11,379 bases of DNA from assembly GCA_029937135.1 (NCBI GenBank), contig JAPYQX010000068.1, positions 1 through 11,379 on the forward strand, read 5' to 3'. The notes under the pieces were generated by a model. It was given only the letters and a program-made list of their open reading frames with translations. It was not told the origin of the DNA and searched no databases. Position numbers and translations under genes: made by a program. Source of the DNA: Nitrospinota bacterium (GTDB lineage: Bacteria; UBA8248). Every line of letters begins with the position of its first letter. Position 1 is the stretch's first letter. Positions 1-6,646 of the stretch are shown here, piece after piece.

Positions 1-75
1 GTCGCCGGCGGAATAAGCCTCCCCCGGAAGCGCGGCCACAAAAACAAGCGCAAGAACATTTAAGTGAATTTTCAT
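1..75 (-). CDS. Exported protein of unknown function, N-terminal fragment
   Basis: Reading leftwards from the ATG at 75-73 gives 25 codons with no stop before the window edge. The peptide starts MKIHLNVLALVFVAALPGEA and continues YSAGD, a typical Sec signal peptide: a basic residue near the start, a hydrophobic core at about residues 5-15, and a likely cleavage site near A-Y-S-A. A strong Shine-Dalgarno AAGGAGG lies at 89-83, 7 bases before this ATG. An in-frame ATG six bases further upstream (81-79) is too close to that site to be the main start. The gene lies on the same strand as the ATP synthase genes, 138 bases beyond the epsilon stop, so it may be co-transcribed or have its own promoter. 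Nothing in the visible part shows a function. Confidence 0.7.
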   Translation of the reverse strand, partial: MKIHLNVLALVFVAALPGEAYSAGD

Positions 76-213
76 TGCCATGCCTCCTTGTGCGCGCCGC
101 CCAGCGGATAACGATATAATCGGGAATTCACTAACGGAGGACTATAAGGGTATTTTGAGAATTTTCGACCCCCGCCCCGGCAGGCGGAGATTATTGACAA
201 CGAAAAGAGGAAC

Positions 214-636
214 TTATTCGAGTCCGCTGCGGTTGGCGACCGAGATCCGGCCGATCGCCCGCTTCAGTGAGGATTCGGCGCGATCAAAGTTGAAAGGCTC
301 GTCCGTGTCTTTTCCGGAAAGGCGGCCAATCGCCCGTTCACGCGCTCCCCTGGCGCGTTCAACGTCGATTTCCTCGGCCAGTTCCGCGGTCTCGGCCAGG
401 ATCGTCACCTCGTGCGGCCCCACCTCGGCGTACCCGCCGCTGACGGAAACAAAATAGCGGCCGCTGCTCTTAAGGTAGGAGAGCGCCCCAACATCGAGTT
501 GCACAAGATAGGGGGTGTGTTCGGGCAGAACTCCGAATTCGCCCCACGACCCGGGCCCGGCTATTTCATCCACCTCGACGGAGACAAGCCGCTTCAGGGG
601 CGTTACCACCTCTAGTTTGATCTTGCCGTTTGCCAT
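214..636 (-). CDS. atpC: F1Fo ATP synthase subunit epsilon
   Basis: 140 residues, normal for bacterial epsilon (about 130-140). Epsilon binds gamma at the foot of the F1 central stalk, touches the c-ring and can inhibit ATP hydrolysis. The N-terminal beta-sandwich occupies residues 1-85, with the family pattern GSWGEFGVLPEHTPYL at 29-44 and a glycine-rich SVSGGYAEV at 64-72. A two-helix C-terminal domain follows (about 88-136). It contains IDVERA at 90-95, matching the I(L)DxxRA motif linked to ATP binding in epsilon of Bacillus PS3, and ends with SLKRAIGRISVANR. It starts 2 bases after the beta stop codon. The only purine-rich site, GGGAG, is about 13 bases upstream inside atpD, so translational coupling is likely. 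It is the last gene of the cluster, and I see no convincing terminator after it. Confidence 0.97.
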   Translation of the reverse strand: MANGKIKLEVVTPLKRLVSVEVDEIAGPGSWGEFGVLPEHTPYLVQLDVGALSYLKSSGRYFVSVSGGYAEVGPHEVTILAETAELAEEIDVERARGARERAIGRLSGKDTDEPFNFDRAESSLKRAIGRISVANRSGLE

Positions 637-638
637 GG

Positions 639-2060
639 CTAGACGGTGGCTCCCAACGTTTCGGCTTTCTTTTTAGCGGATTCGAGATTTCCGACCATGT
701 AGAACGCCTGTTCGGGAAGGTGGTCCACGTTTCCGTCGATGACCTCTTTAAATCCTTCAATCGATTCCTCGAGCGGAACATAAACGCCCGGGGTGCCGGT
801 AAATTGCTCGGCGACATGGAAAGGCTGACTCAGGAAGCGCTGAATCTTCCTGGCGCGGGTCACCGCCAGCTTGTCTTCCTCGGATAGCTCGTCCATGCCC
901 AGAATGGCGATGATGTCCTGAAGTTCCTTGTAGCGCTGAAGAACGAGCTGCACCCCTCGGGCGACGGCATAGTGTTTCTCGCCGATGATGCGCGGATCGA
1001 GAATCCGGCTGGTCGAGTCGAGAGGGTCAACCGCGGGATAGATGCCCAACTCGGCGATCTGCCGCGAGAGAACTGTCGTTGCGTCCAGATGGGCAAACGC
1101 TGTGGCCGGAGCCGGATCGGTCAGGTCGTCCGCCGGAACGTAAATGGCCTGAACGGAAGTAATCGAGCCTTTGCTGGTGGAAGTGATCCGCTCCTGCAGG
1201 TCGCCCATCTCGGTCGCCAGGTTCGGCTGGTATCCCACGGCGCTGGGCATGCGGCCCAGGAGAGCGGAAACCTCCGAGCCCGCCTGTGTGAAGCGAAAGA
1301 TATTGTCGATAAAGAGAAGCACATCCTGGCCCTCAACGTCCCGGAAATACTCGGCGACTGTGAGGCCAGTCAAACCCACCCGAAGGCGCGCGCCGGGAGG
1401 CTCCGTCATCTGGCCGTATATCAGCGCCACGCTGCTGAGAACGCCAGACTCCTCCATCTCGGCATAGAGATCGTTCCCTTCGCGGGTCCGCTCTCCGACA
1501 CCGGAGAATACGCTCGTACCCGAGTGCTCCTTGGAGATGTTGTGGATGAGTTCCATGATGAGAACGGTCTTGCCCACCCCCGCGCCGCCGAAGAGGCCCG
1601 TCTTTCCGCCCTTCGTATAGGGCTCGAGCAAGTCCACGACCTTGAGACCCGTTTCGAGCATCTCGGTCGAAGTGCTCTGGTCCTCAAGGGTCGGGGCCGG
1701 CCTGTGAATCGGACTCCGGAGCTCGGTATTGACCGGGCCTTTTCCGTCCACCGGATCGCCGATGACATTCAGGATGCGCCCGAGGACCTCTTTTCCGACC
1801 GGAACCATAATCGGGGCGCCGGTGTCGGCCACGGTGAGACCGCGAATCAGCCCCTCGGTCGGCTCCATCGAAACGGTGCGCACGGTGGATTCGCCCAGGT
1901 GAAGCGCCACCTCGACCACCACCTCGGCGCGATCTCCCTCTTTGACCTGAGCGGGATCTTTTTTTACGACCAGGGCATTTTTCAGTTCGGGAAGCTTCCC
2001 GACCTCGAACTCTACGTCGATAACGGGTCCAATAATCTGCGTAATTACACCTTCGTTCAT
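639..2060 (-). CDS. atpD: F1Fo ATP synthase subunit beta (catalytic)
   Basis: 473 residues from the chosen ATG. Beta carries the three catalytic nucleotide sites of F1. Numbering from the upstream tandem ATG at 2063, the Walker A loop GGAGVGKT is at 159-166 (K165, T166). The catalytic glutamate with its neighbouring arginine is in GERTREG at 190-196 (E191, R192), and the Walker B strand VLLFID is at 248-253 (D253). ALLGRMPSAVGYQP (267-280) and the DELSEED lever that engages gamma (391-397) are intact. All expected catalytic residues are present and there is no frameshift. The gene opens with ATGATG. The Shine-Dalgarno GGGAG overlaps the atpG TAG stop and sits 3 bases from the first ATG and 6 from the second, so the second (2060) is preferred. 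The two starts differ by only one residue. Confidence 0.98.
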   Translation of the reverse strand: MNEGVITQIIGPVIDVEFEVGKLPELKNALVVKKDPAQVKEGDRAEVVVEVALHLGESTVRTVSMEPTEGLIRGLTVADTGAPIMVPVGKEVLGRILNVIGDPVDGKGPVNTELRSPIHRPAPTLEDQSTSTEMLETGLKVVDLLEPYTKGGKTGLFGGAGVGKTVLIMELIHNISKEHSGTSVFSGVGERTREGNDLYAEMEESGVLSSVALIYGQMTEPPGARLRVGLTGLTVAEYFRDVEGQDVLLFIDNIFRFTQAGSEVSALLGRMPSAVGYQPNLATEMGDLQERITSTSKGSITSVQAIYVPADDLTDPAPATAFAHLDATTVLSRQIAELGIYPAVDPLDSTSRILDPRIIGEKHYAVARGVQLVLQRYKELQDIIAILGMDELSEEDKLAVTRARKIQRFLSQPFHVAEQFTGTPGVYVPLEESIEGFKEVIDGNVDHLPEQAFYMVGNLESAKKKAETLGATV

Positions 2061-2070
2061 CATCAGCTCC

Positions 2071-2955
2071 CTAGCCAGTTAGCGCGTCCGCTCCGGCGAT
2101 GACCTCGAGCAGTTCCTTGGTGATGGAAGCCTGCCGGGCCCGGTTCATTTGCAAAGTAAGTGATTCAATCATTTCTTCCGCATTTCGTGTTGCGCTGTCC
2201 ATCGCCGTCATCCGTGATCCGAATTCGCTCGCTTCGGCGTCGAGCAACGCACGGTAAACCTGCACGGTGATATGTTTAGGCAATATGGTCTCAAGCACCC
2301 CTTCCATGGACGGCTCGTAGATATAATCCACGGAAACGGGCTCGCCCTCGGGATCGACGGCGTCCGGAGCCGCCGGCGCGAGGGGCAACAACCGGCTGAG
2401 GACCGCGTTCTGGGTCAGGATCGACACAAACTCCGTCGTTAGGATATGAATCTCATCGAAATCCTCCTCGAGGAAGGATTTCATCAAAATGTCAGAAATA
2501 GTCTGGGCCAGCGCAAAATCGATTTTGCCGTAAACTTCCTGAAACTCTTCTTTAAAAGAAAAGCCCCGGATGTCCAGAAACGCGCACGCCTTCCGGCCGA
2601 CGACGACGAGCTCGGTCTCTTTTCCCTCTTCCTCGCGCTTGCGGATTAACTGAAGCGCCTGGCGATTGATGTTGGTATTGTAGCTTCCGCAAAGACCCTT
2701 GTCCGATGAAATCACGAGCAAAAGCGCCTTGTCGGACTTCATTGTGTCGCGGAGGAGCGGATGGGGCTCACCCTCGACGCGCTGGGAGAGGGAATTCACA
2801 AGCTCTTCCATCTTCTCGCAATAAGGCCGGGAGTTCTCGATACGCTCCTGGGCACGGCGCACCTTCGAGGCCGCTACCAGTTTCATCGCCCGGGTGATCT
2901 GCTGCGTGTTTTTTACGCTACGAATCCGGTTTTTATAATCTCTTGTTGAAGGCAT
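2071..2955 (-). CDS. atpG: F1Fo ATP synthase subunit gamma (rotor shaft)
   Basis: 294 residues, close to the usual 285-295. Gamma is the asymmetric coiled-coil shaft that turns inside the alpha3beta3 ring. The N-terminal helix has the family pattern DYKNRIRSVKNTQQITRAMK (6-25), followed by LVAASKVRRAQ. The Rossmann-like globular domain contains SDKGLCGSYN (84-93). The C-terminal helix carries EFGSRMTAMDSATRNA (244-259) and NRARQASITKELLEVIAGA (271-289), the region that fits into the catalytic hexamer. The extra acidic stretch PAAPDAVDPEGEP (194-206) lies in a loop where family members vary in length. The ATG at 2955 lies 23 bases after the alpha stop, and only a weak purine-rich site (GGATAGAGAAAG) precedes it. 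The stop overlaps the atpD Shine-Dalgarno. Confidence 0.98.
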   Translation of the reverse strand: MPSTRDYKNRIRSVKNTQQITRAMKLVAASKVRRAQERIENSRPYCEKMEELVNSLSQRVEGEPHPLLRDTMKSDKALLLVISSDKGLCGSYNTNINRQALQLIRKREEEGKETELVVVGRKACAFLDIRGFSFKEEFQEVYGKIDFALAQTISDILMKSFLEEDFDEIHILTTEFVSILTQNAVLSRLLPLAPAAPDAVDPEGEPVSVDYIYEPSMEGVLETILPKHITVQVYRALLDAEASEFGSRMTAMDSATRNAEEMIESLTLQMNRARQASITKELLEVIAGADALTG

Positions 2956-2978
2956 CTTTCTCTATCCGGTGCGTGCGG

Positions 2979-4514
2979 CTACGAAGTTGCCGCCGGAGCC
3001 GCCTCGGCGGCTGCAAACGTCTTTTTGAATTCCTCAATCGCGGCGTCCAGCCGCGCAACGATATCCTCGGTCAATTCTTTTTTCTCGGCGAGATCGGCCC
3101 CCACCTGCGGGTGGCGCGTCTCCATGAAGGTTTGGAAGTCCGCTTCGGCTTTCTGAACATCCACAATCTCGACGTTATCAAGGCCACCTCTGGTCCCCAG
3201 ATAAATCGACATAATTTGTTTTTCCACGGGAACCGGCGCGTACTGGGGCTGCTTGAGCAGTTCAGTCAGCCGGGCGCCGCGGCTGAGCTGGGCCTGGGTG
3301 GCTGCGTCGAGTTCGGAACCGAACTGGGCGAAAGCCGCCATCTCGCGGTATTGCGCCAGATCGAGCCGAAGGGTTCCGGCCACTTTTTTCATCGCCTTGT
3401 TCTGGGCGGCTCCGCCGACGCGGGAAACCGAGAGGCCCACGTTCACCGCCGGCCGGATGCCGGAGTAGAACAGGCCCGACTCGAGATAAATCTGCCCGTC
3501 GGTGATTGAAATCACGTTGGTCGGAATATAAGCCGACACGTCGCCTGCCTGGGTTTCGATAATCGGAAGCGCAGTCAACGAACCGCCGCCCAGTTCGTCG
3601 TTCATTTTCGCCGCGCGCTCGAGAAGCCGGGAGTGGAGATAAAACACATCGCCCGGATAGGCCTCACGGCCCGGCGGGCGGCGTAGCATCAAGGAAAGCT
3701 GCCGGTAAGCCACCGCCTGCTTGGAAAGATCGTCGTAGATGATGAGGGCGTGCATCCCGTTATCGCGGAAATATTCGCCCATCGCGGCACCCGAAAAAGG
3801 CGCGATGAATTGAAGCGGAGCCGGGTCCGAGGCCGTCGCGGCGACAACGATGCATTTGTCCATCACACCGTGTTCCTCGAGAGCGGCCACCACCTGGGCA
3901 AGCGTGGAACGCTTCTGTCCGATACAGACATAGATGCAATAAACATCGGTATCTTTTTGATTGATCATGGTATCGATGGCGATGGCCGTTTTTCCGGTCT
4001 GCCGGTCACCGATGATGAGCTCCCTCTGGCCCCGGCCGATGGGGATCATCCCGTCGATTGCCTTAATCCCCGTCTGAAGGGGTTCGGTCACGGATTTTCG
4101 TTCAATCACACCTGGGGCGACGATATCGATATTCGCGGTCGTATCGGTATCGATGGGGCCCTTCCCGTCGATAGGCTGCCCGAGGGGGTTGACGACCCGG
4201 CCCGCCAACGCCTTTCCGGTGGGCACCTGAACGATCCGGCCCGTCCGGCGGACCTCGTCGCCCTCTTTGATATGACGATCATCGCCCAAAAGTACGGTGC
4301 CGACGTTGTCCGTCTCGAGATTGAGAGCCATCCCGAAGAGATCGCCCGGAAATTCTATCAACTCTCCGGCCATGCATTTTTCAAGACCGTAAATACGGGC
4401 GATTCCGTCGCCCACGGAGATGACCGTTCCTGTTTCGGCCAGTTCGACCGACGAATCGAATCCTTCAATTTGTTTTTGGATTATCTGACTAATTTCTTCG
4501 GCGCGAATTTGCAT
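2979..4514 (-). CDS. atpA: F1Fo ATP synthase subunit alpha
   Basis: 511 residues, against 513 in E. coli. Alpha alternates with beta in the F1 hexamer, binds nucleotide at non-catalytic sites and donates the arginine finger to the catalytic sites. The N-terminal region (MQIRAEEISQIIQKQIEGF) contacts delta. The Walker A loop GDRQTGKT is at 169-176, the same positions as in E. coli, and the Walker B region ALIIYDD is at 256-262. The arginine finger is R365 in SVSRVGGAAQ. It is offset about 11 residues from E. coli R376 because the loop after MNDELGG (304-310) is shorter here. An alanine-rich C-terminal tail (AAAEAAPAATS) ends the protein. The Shine-Dalgarno GAGAGG sits 5 bases before the ATG. 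The gene starts 33 bases after the delta stop. Confidence 0.98.
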   Translation of the reverse strand: MQIRAEEISQIIQKQIEGFDSSVELAETGTVISVGDGIARIYGLEKCMAGELIEFPGDLFGMALNLETDNVGTVLLGDDRHIKEGDEVRRTGRIVQVPTGKALAGRVVNPLGQPIDGKGPIDTDTTANIDIVAPGVIERKSVTEPLQTGIKAIDGMIPIGRGQRELIIGDRQTGKTAIAIDTMINQKDTDVYCIYVCIGQKRSTLAQVVAALEEHGVMDKCIVVAATASDPAPLQFIAPFSGAAMGEYFRDNGMHALIIYDDLSKQAVAYRQLSLMLRRPPGREAYPGDVFYLHSRLLERAAKMNDELGGGSLTALPIIETQAGDVSAYIPTNVISITDGQIYLESGLFYSGIRPAVNVGLSVSRVGGAAQNKAMKKVAGTLRLDLAQYREMAAFAQFGSELDAATQAQLSRGARLTELLKQPQYAPVPVEKQIMSIYLGTRGGLDNVEIVDVQKAEADFQTFMETRHPQVGADLAEKKELTEDIVARLDAAIEEFKKTFAAAEAAPAATS

Positions 4515-4547
4515 CTCGACCTCTCGGCTGTTCAGTGAAAACGAAAG

Positions 4548-5087
4548 TTAGTTTATGGTCATGCTCTCGCGTAAATTTTTAAGCTGATTCTGAATGCTCC
4601 CGTCCATCACCACGCCGCCCATCCGGCAGACCAGCCCGCCGATGAGCGATTCGTCTTTTTCCACTTCGAGAAGCACCTCTTTTCCGCTCATCTCGGAGAG
4701 CTTCCGGCGAAGTTCGTCCTGAGCGGATTCCGTAAGATCGAAAGCCGTGGCGACCTGGGCGCGCACCCGGCCCTTCATTTTATCGGCCAGCGCCTGGTAG
4801 CGTTCGGAAATGGCCGGCAACTCGGCGATGCGATCCTTCTCGGTGACGAGCAGGGCGAATTTCCGAATCAACTCACCCGCGCCCGAAGCGTCGACGATAC
4901 TCCCGATAATCCCGGTTCTGACCTGCCGGGAAAAGCGCGGATTCATGAGGACCTTCCTCAACTCGGGGTGTTCCAGCGCTTCGGCCAGTTCGGCCAGCTC
5001 AACCCCCGTCTCGTCGAGGACTCCGCCTTTTTCGGCGATATTAACCAGCGCCTTGGCGTACCGGCGCGCCGCCTCGCCTCCGATCAC
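4548..5087 (-). CDS. atpH: F1Fo ATP synthase subunit delta
   Basis: 179 residues, typical for delta (about 175-185). Delta (OSCP in mitochondria) caps F1 and joins the alpha N-termini to the b stalk. The N-terminal helical bundle (about 1-105) begins with ARRYAKALVNIAEKGG. The C-terminal domain has the family signature ESLIGGLVCRMGGVVMDGS (146-164) followed by LKNLRESM. The start codon is GTG at 5087-5085, chosen because AGAGG lies 6 bases upstream (5098-5094) and the first codons IGGEAARRYAKAL match the expected N-terminus. This GTG overlaps the TGA stop of the upstream b gene by four bases (GTGA), indicating translational coupling. Confidence 0.96.
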   Translation of the reverse strand: MIGGEAARRYAKALVNIAEKGGVLDETGVELAELAEALEHPELRKVLMNPRFSRQVRTGIIGSIVDASGAGELIRKFALLVTEKDRIAELPAISERYQALADKMKGRVRAQVATAFDLTESAQDELRRKLSEMSGKEVLLEVEKDESLIGGLVCRMGGVVMDGSIQNQLKNLRESMTIN

Positions 5088-5686
5088 GAATCACCTCTCG
5101 TTTCGTCGCCGAGTTTAACCAGATACTCGGATACAAACCGATCCTGATCCTCGGGGCCGATGTTTTTCTTGAGCATCTCTTCGGCCAAACCCATAGCCAG
5201 CCCGGCGGCGCTGGCCTGAAGCTCCGCCATCGCCTTAGAGGTTTCAAGTTCGATGGCGCTGCGGGTCTGCTCCAGAAGGCGGTCGGCCTGGATCTTTTGA
5301 TCCGCCTCCATCCGGGAGCGAATGGCGGCGCGCTCACGTTCGCCGGTCTCGCGGACCCGGGTAAGTTCCGATTCGAGATCAGCCACCTTGGAGCGCTGCA
5401 ACTCAAGCTCAGCCTCTGCCTCTGCTTGGGCCGCTTTCGCGTCAGCCAGGGCCTGGCGAATTCCTTCGCGGCGGTCCTTGAAGAAATTGACAACCGGCTT
5501 CGCGGCTACCTTATAAAGAATGAAAACAACTATCAGCGTATTTAAAAACTTGAAGCCTTCTTCGACCAGGCTGAACTCTTTGTGGTGAACCTCTCCCGCT
5601 TCCGCGCCAAAAACCCACTCGGGAAGAAGGAAAAAAGCGGCGGCAACCACCATCAGGCCCGCAACGAAGATGGATTTTCTATTCAT
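5084..5686 (-). CDS. atpF: F1Fo ATP synthase Fo subunit b, second copy
   Basis: 200 residues, longer than the 156 of E. coli b. It anchors in the membrane and forms half of the peripheral stalk that holds the F1 head still. A signal-peptide-like segment comes first (basic MNRK, hydrophobic 7-21, small-residue site near FGAEA at 27-31). The usual b membrane helix follows (FLNTLIVVFILYKVAAKPV, 48-66), then FKDRREGIRQAL. A highly charged, alanine- and glutamate-rich coiled coil occupies about 75-170. The ATG at 5686 is chosen because GAGGA lies 7 bases upstream. An in-frame ATG at 5692 is only one base from that site. The gene follows the first b gene by 10 bases and overlaps delta by 4. Which copy corresponds to b and which to b' cannot be told from sequence alone. 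Confidence 0.93.
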   Translation of the reverse strand: MNRKSIFVAGLMVVAAAFFLLPEWVFGAEAGEVHHKEFSLVEEGFKFLNTLIVVFILYKVAAKPVVNFFKDRREGIRQALADAKAAQAEAEAELELQRSKVADLESELTRVRETGERERAAIRSRMEADQKIQADRLLEQTRSAIELETSKAMAELQASAAGLAMGLAEEMLKKNIGPEDQDRFVSEYLVKLGDETRGDS

Positions 5687-5693
5687 AGGCATA

Positions 5694-5698
5694 TCCTC
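5694..5698 (-). promoter_or_regulatory. Shine-Dalgarno of the second b gene, inside the first b stop
   Basis: GAGGA on the minus strand overlaps the TGA stop (5699-5697) of the upstream b gene and lies 7 bases before the ATG at 5686. This fixes 5686 rather than 5692 as the start of the second copy and suggests coupled translation of the two stalk subunits. Confidence 0.75.
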
Positions 5699-6293
5699 AG
5701 GCAACCGCACGCCCGGCAAGGCGATTGGCGATCTGAGCAGCGAATTTCTCGGCTTCCCCTTCGAGCTCGGAAAGTGCAGTTTTCGCCTGTGATGAGATCG
5801 AGGCTCGCGCCTCGTCGATTTCCTTTGAGGTTTTCTCGCGGACCCCGTCAATCATTTTTCGGCCCGCTTCGTTTATTTCCTGCTGAAGGGAAACCATCGC
5901 CTCGGCGTTTTCCTGCTGAATTTCAGCCAGGGAGTCCTCGTATTGTGTGATATAGCCCTGGGTCTCGCTTCGGTCCCGCTCGGAGGAGGCCAAATCGTCA
6001 TTAATTTTGCCGTTTCTCTCGTCGATGACCCGCCAGAGGGGTTTGTAGAGGAGTTTGTTCAGGACAAGCAGGATAATAATGAAATTAGCCCACTGGATCA
6101 CAATGACAACCGGGTTAATGACAAGGGCGCCGCTTCCGAAATTGTATCCGGCCAGCCACTCCCTGAAACCGCCACCGGAGTCATGCGCCACGGCGGCCCA
6201 GGACACCTCGGGAACCGAGAAAGAAATCAGGAAAACAGTGAACATAAAAACGGCGGCCCAGATCGTCCGCCGGATAGTCTTTCCGGCCATCAT
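5697..6293 (-). CDS. atpF: F1Fo ATP synthase Fo subunit b, first copy (b')
   Basis: 198 residues and the first gene of the cluster. It has the b architecture with an extra front segment: a basic start (MMAGKTIRRT), a hydrophobic stretch at 11-28 ending near SWAAVA (31-36, a plausible signal-peptidase site), and a glycine-rich linker. The main membrane helix is VVIVIQWANFIIILLVLNK (62-80). It is followed by LLYKPLWRVIDERNGKI (81-97), the well-conserved exit of the helix, and a long charged coiled coil to about residue 190. It likely pairs with the second copy as a heterodimeric peripheral stalk, as in other bacteria with two b genes. The start has tandem ATGs (6293 and 6290) and no close Shine-Dalgarno. 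The nearest, AAGGA, is 13 bases from the first ATG. No a or c subunit gene precedes it. Confidence 0.93.
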   Translation of the reverse strand: MMAGKTIRRTIWAAVFMFTVFLISFSVPEVSWAAVAHDSGGGFREWLAGYNFGSGALVINPVVIVIQWANFIIILLVLNKLLYKPLWRVIDERNGKINDDLASSERDRSETQGYITQYEDSLAEIQQENAEAMVSLQQEINEAGRKMIDGVREKTSKEIDEARASISSQAKTALSELEGEAEKFAAQIANRLAGRAVA

Positions 6294-6408
6294 GAGATTC
6301 TTTAAATCCTTCCGCCTTCGCCGAGCAAGGAACCGCAGCCGGCCCCGATTGCGCGAAGCGCCTTCTACACCATGCAGAAACTTGATAAACGAAGAGTTTG
6401 ATTATTCC

Positions 6409-6429
6409 ATCCAGGGGCTTCCCCTGGAT
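6409..6429. repeat. Perfect 9-bp inverted repeat in the predicted atp leader
   Basis: ATCCAGGGG (6409-6417) and CCCCTGGAT (6421-6429) are perfect inverted repeats separated by three bases (CTT on the plus strand, AAG on the minus). As RNA this is a stable hairpin in either direction. There is no T-run immediately downstream on either strand, so it does not look like an intrinsic terminator. It lies about 115 bases upstream of the first b gene, inside the predicted atp leader. A role as operator, RNA stabiliser or processing site is possible but only inferred. Confidence 0.6.
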
Positions 6430-6452
6430 ATCCTTGCCTCAAAAAACGCCTA

Positions 6453-6481
6453 AAACTAACCGCAGGCCCTTGGGAAGTCAA
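6453..6481 (-). promoter_or_regulatory. Candidate promoter of the ATP synthase operon
   Basis: On the minus strand TTGACT (6481-6476, 5 of 6 matches to the -35 consensus) is followed after 17 bases by TAGTTT (6458-6453, 3 of 6 matches to the -10 consensus). Spacing is ideal but the -10 box is weak. Transcription would begin near 6446 and give a leader of about 150 bases that includes the 6409-6429 hairpin. Confidence 0.35.
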
Positions 6482-6635
6482 GCCCGAACTGGCCCTTGAT
6501 AATCGCCTTTCCGCTGGCCGAAACCTCCCGGAGAAGGACGCTCAATCGTTCAAAATGGTAAGCTTGAGGTCCCATTAATCTCATATCGCCACCTGCCCGC
6601 CGGGCTCCTTTAGGGGCTCGCGGCAACTTCTTTTT

Positions 6636-6640
6636 GGAGG
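6636..6640 (+). promoter_or_regulatory. Shine-Dalgarno of the FAH-family gene
   Basis: GGAGG lies 6 bases before the ATG at 6647 after a T-rich tract. It is one of the best ribosome binding sites in the window and fixes the start of the gene. Confidence 0.8.
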
Positions 6641-6646
6641 AAATCG

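Larger units (their letters stand above)
6294..6646. other. Divergent intergenic region between the atp cluster and the FAH-family gene
   Basis: These 353 bases separate the first b gene (leftward) from the FAH-family gene (rightward). I see no coding signal: the open frames are short and have no Shine-Dalgarno. On the minus strand there is a candidate sigma70-like promoter (6453-6481) and a perfect 9-bp hairpin (6409-6429) between it and the atp start. On the plus strand a strong GGAGG (6636-6640) precedes the FAH-family gene, but no clear promoter was found. Both transcripts presumably start in this stretch. Confidence 0.7.

Noticed and set aside
172..187. Short GC hairpin (CCGCC/GGCGG) after the epsilon gene as a terminator
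   Set aside because: The stem is only 5 bp and the downstream minus-strand sequence (GGGTCGAAAATTCTC) has no T-run.
972..2102. Long open frame (376 codons) on the plus strand opposite atpD
   Set aside because: It mirrors the beta and gamma genes in a GC-rich sequence, shows no recognisable protein family, and the opposite strand carries complete, conserved ATP synthase genes.
6391..6401. AGAGTTTGAT resembling the 5' end of 16S rRNA
   Set aside because: Only about ten bases match. The following sequence does not continue as rRNA and there is no room for an rRNA gene.
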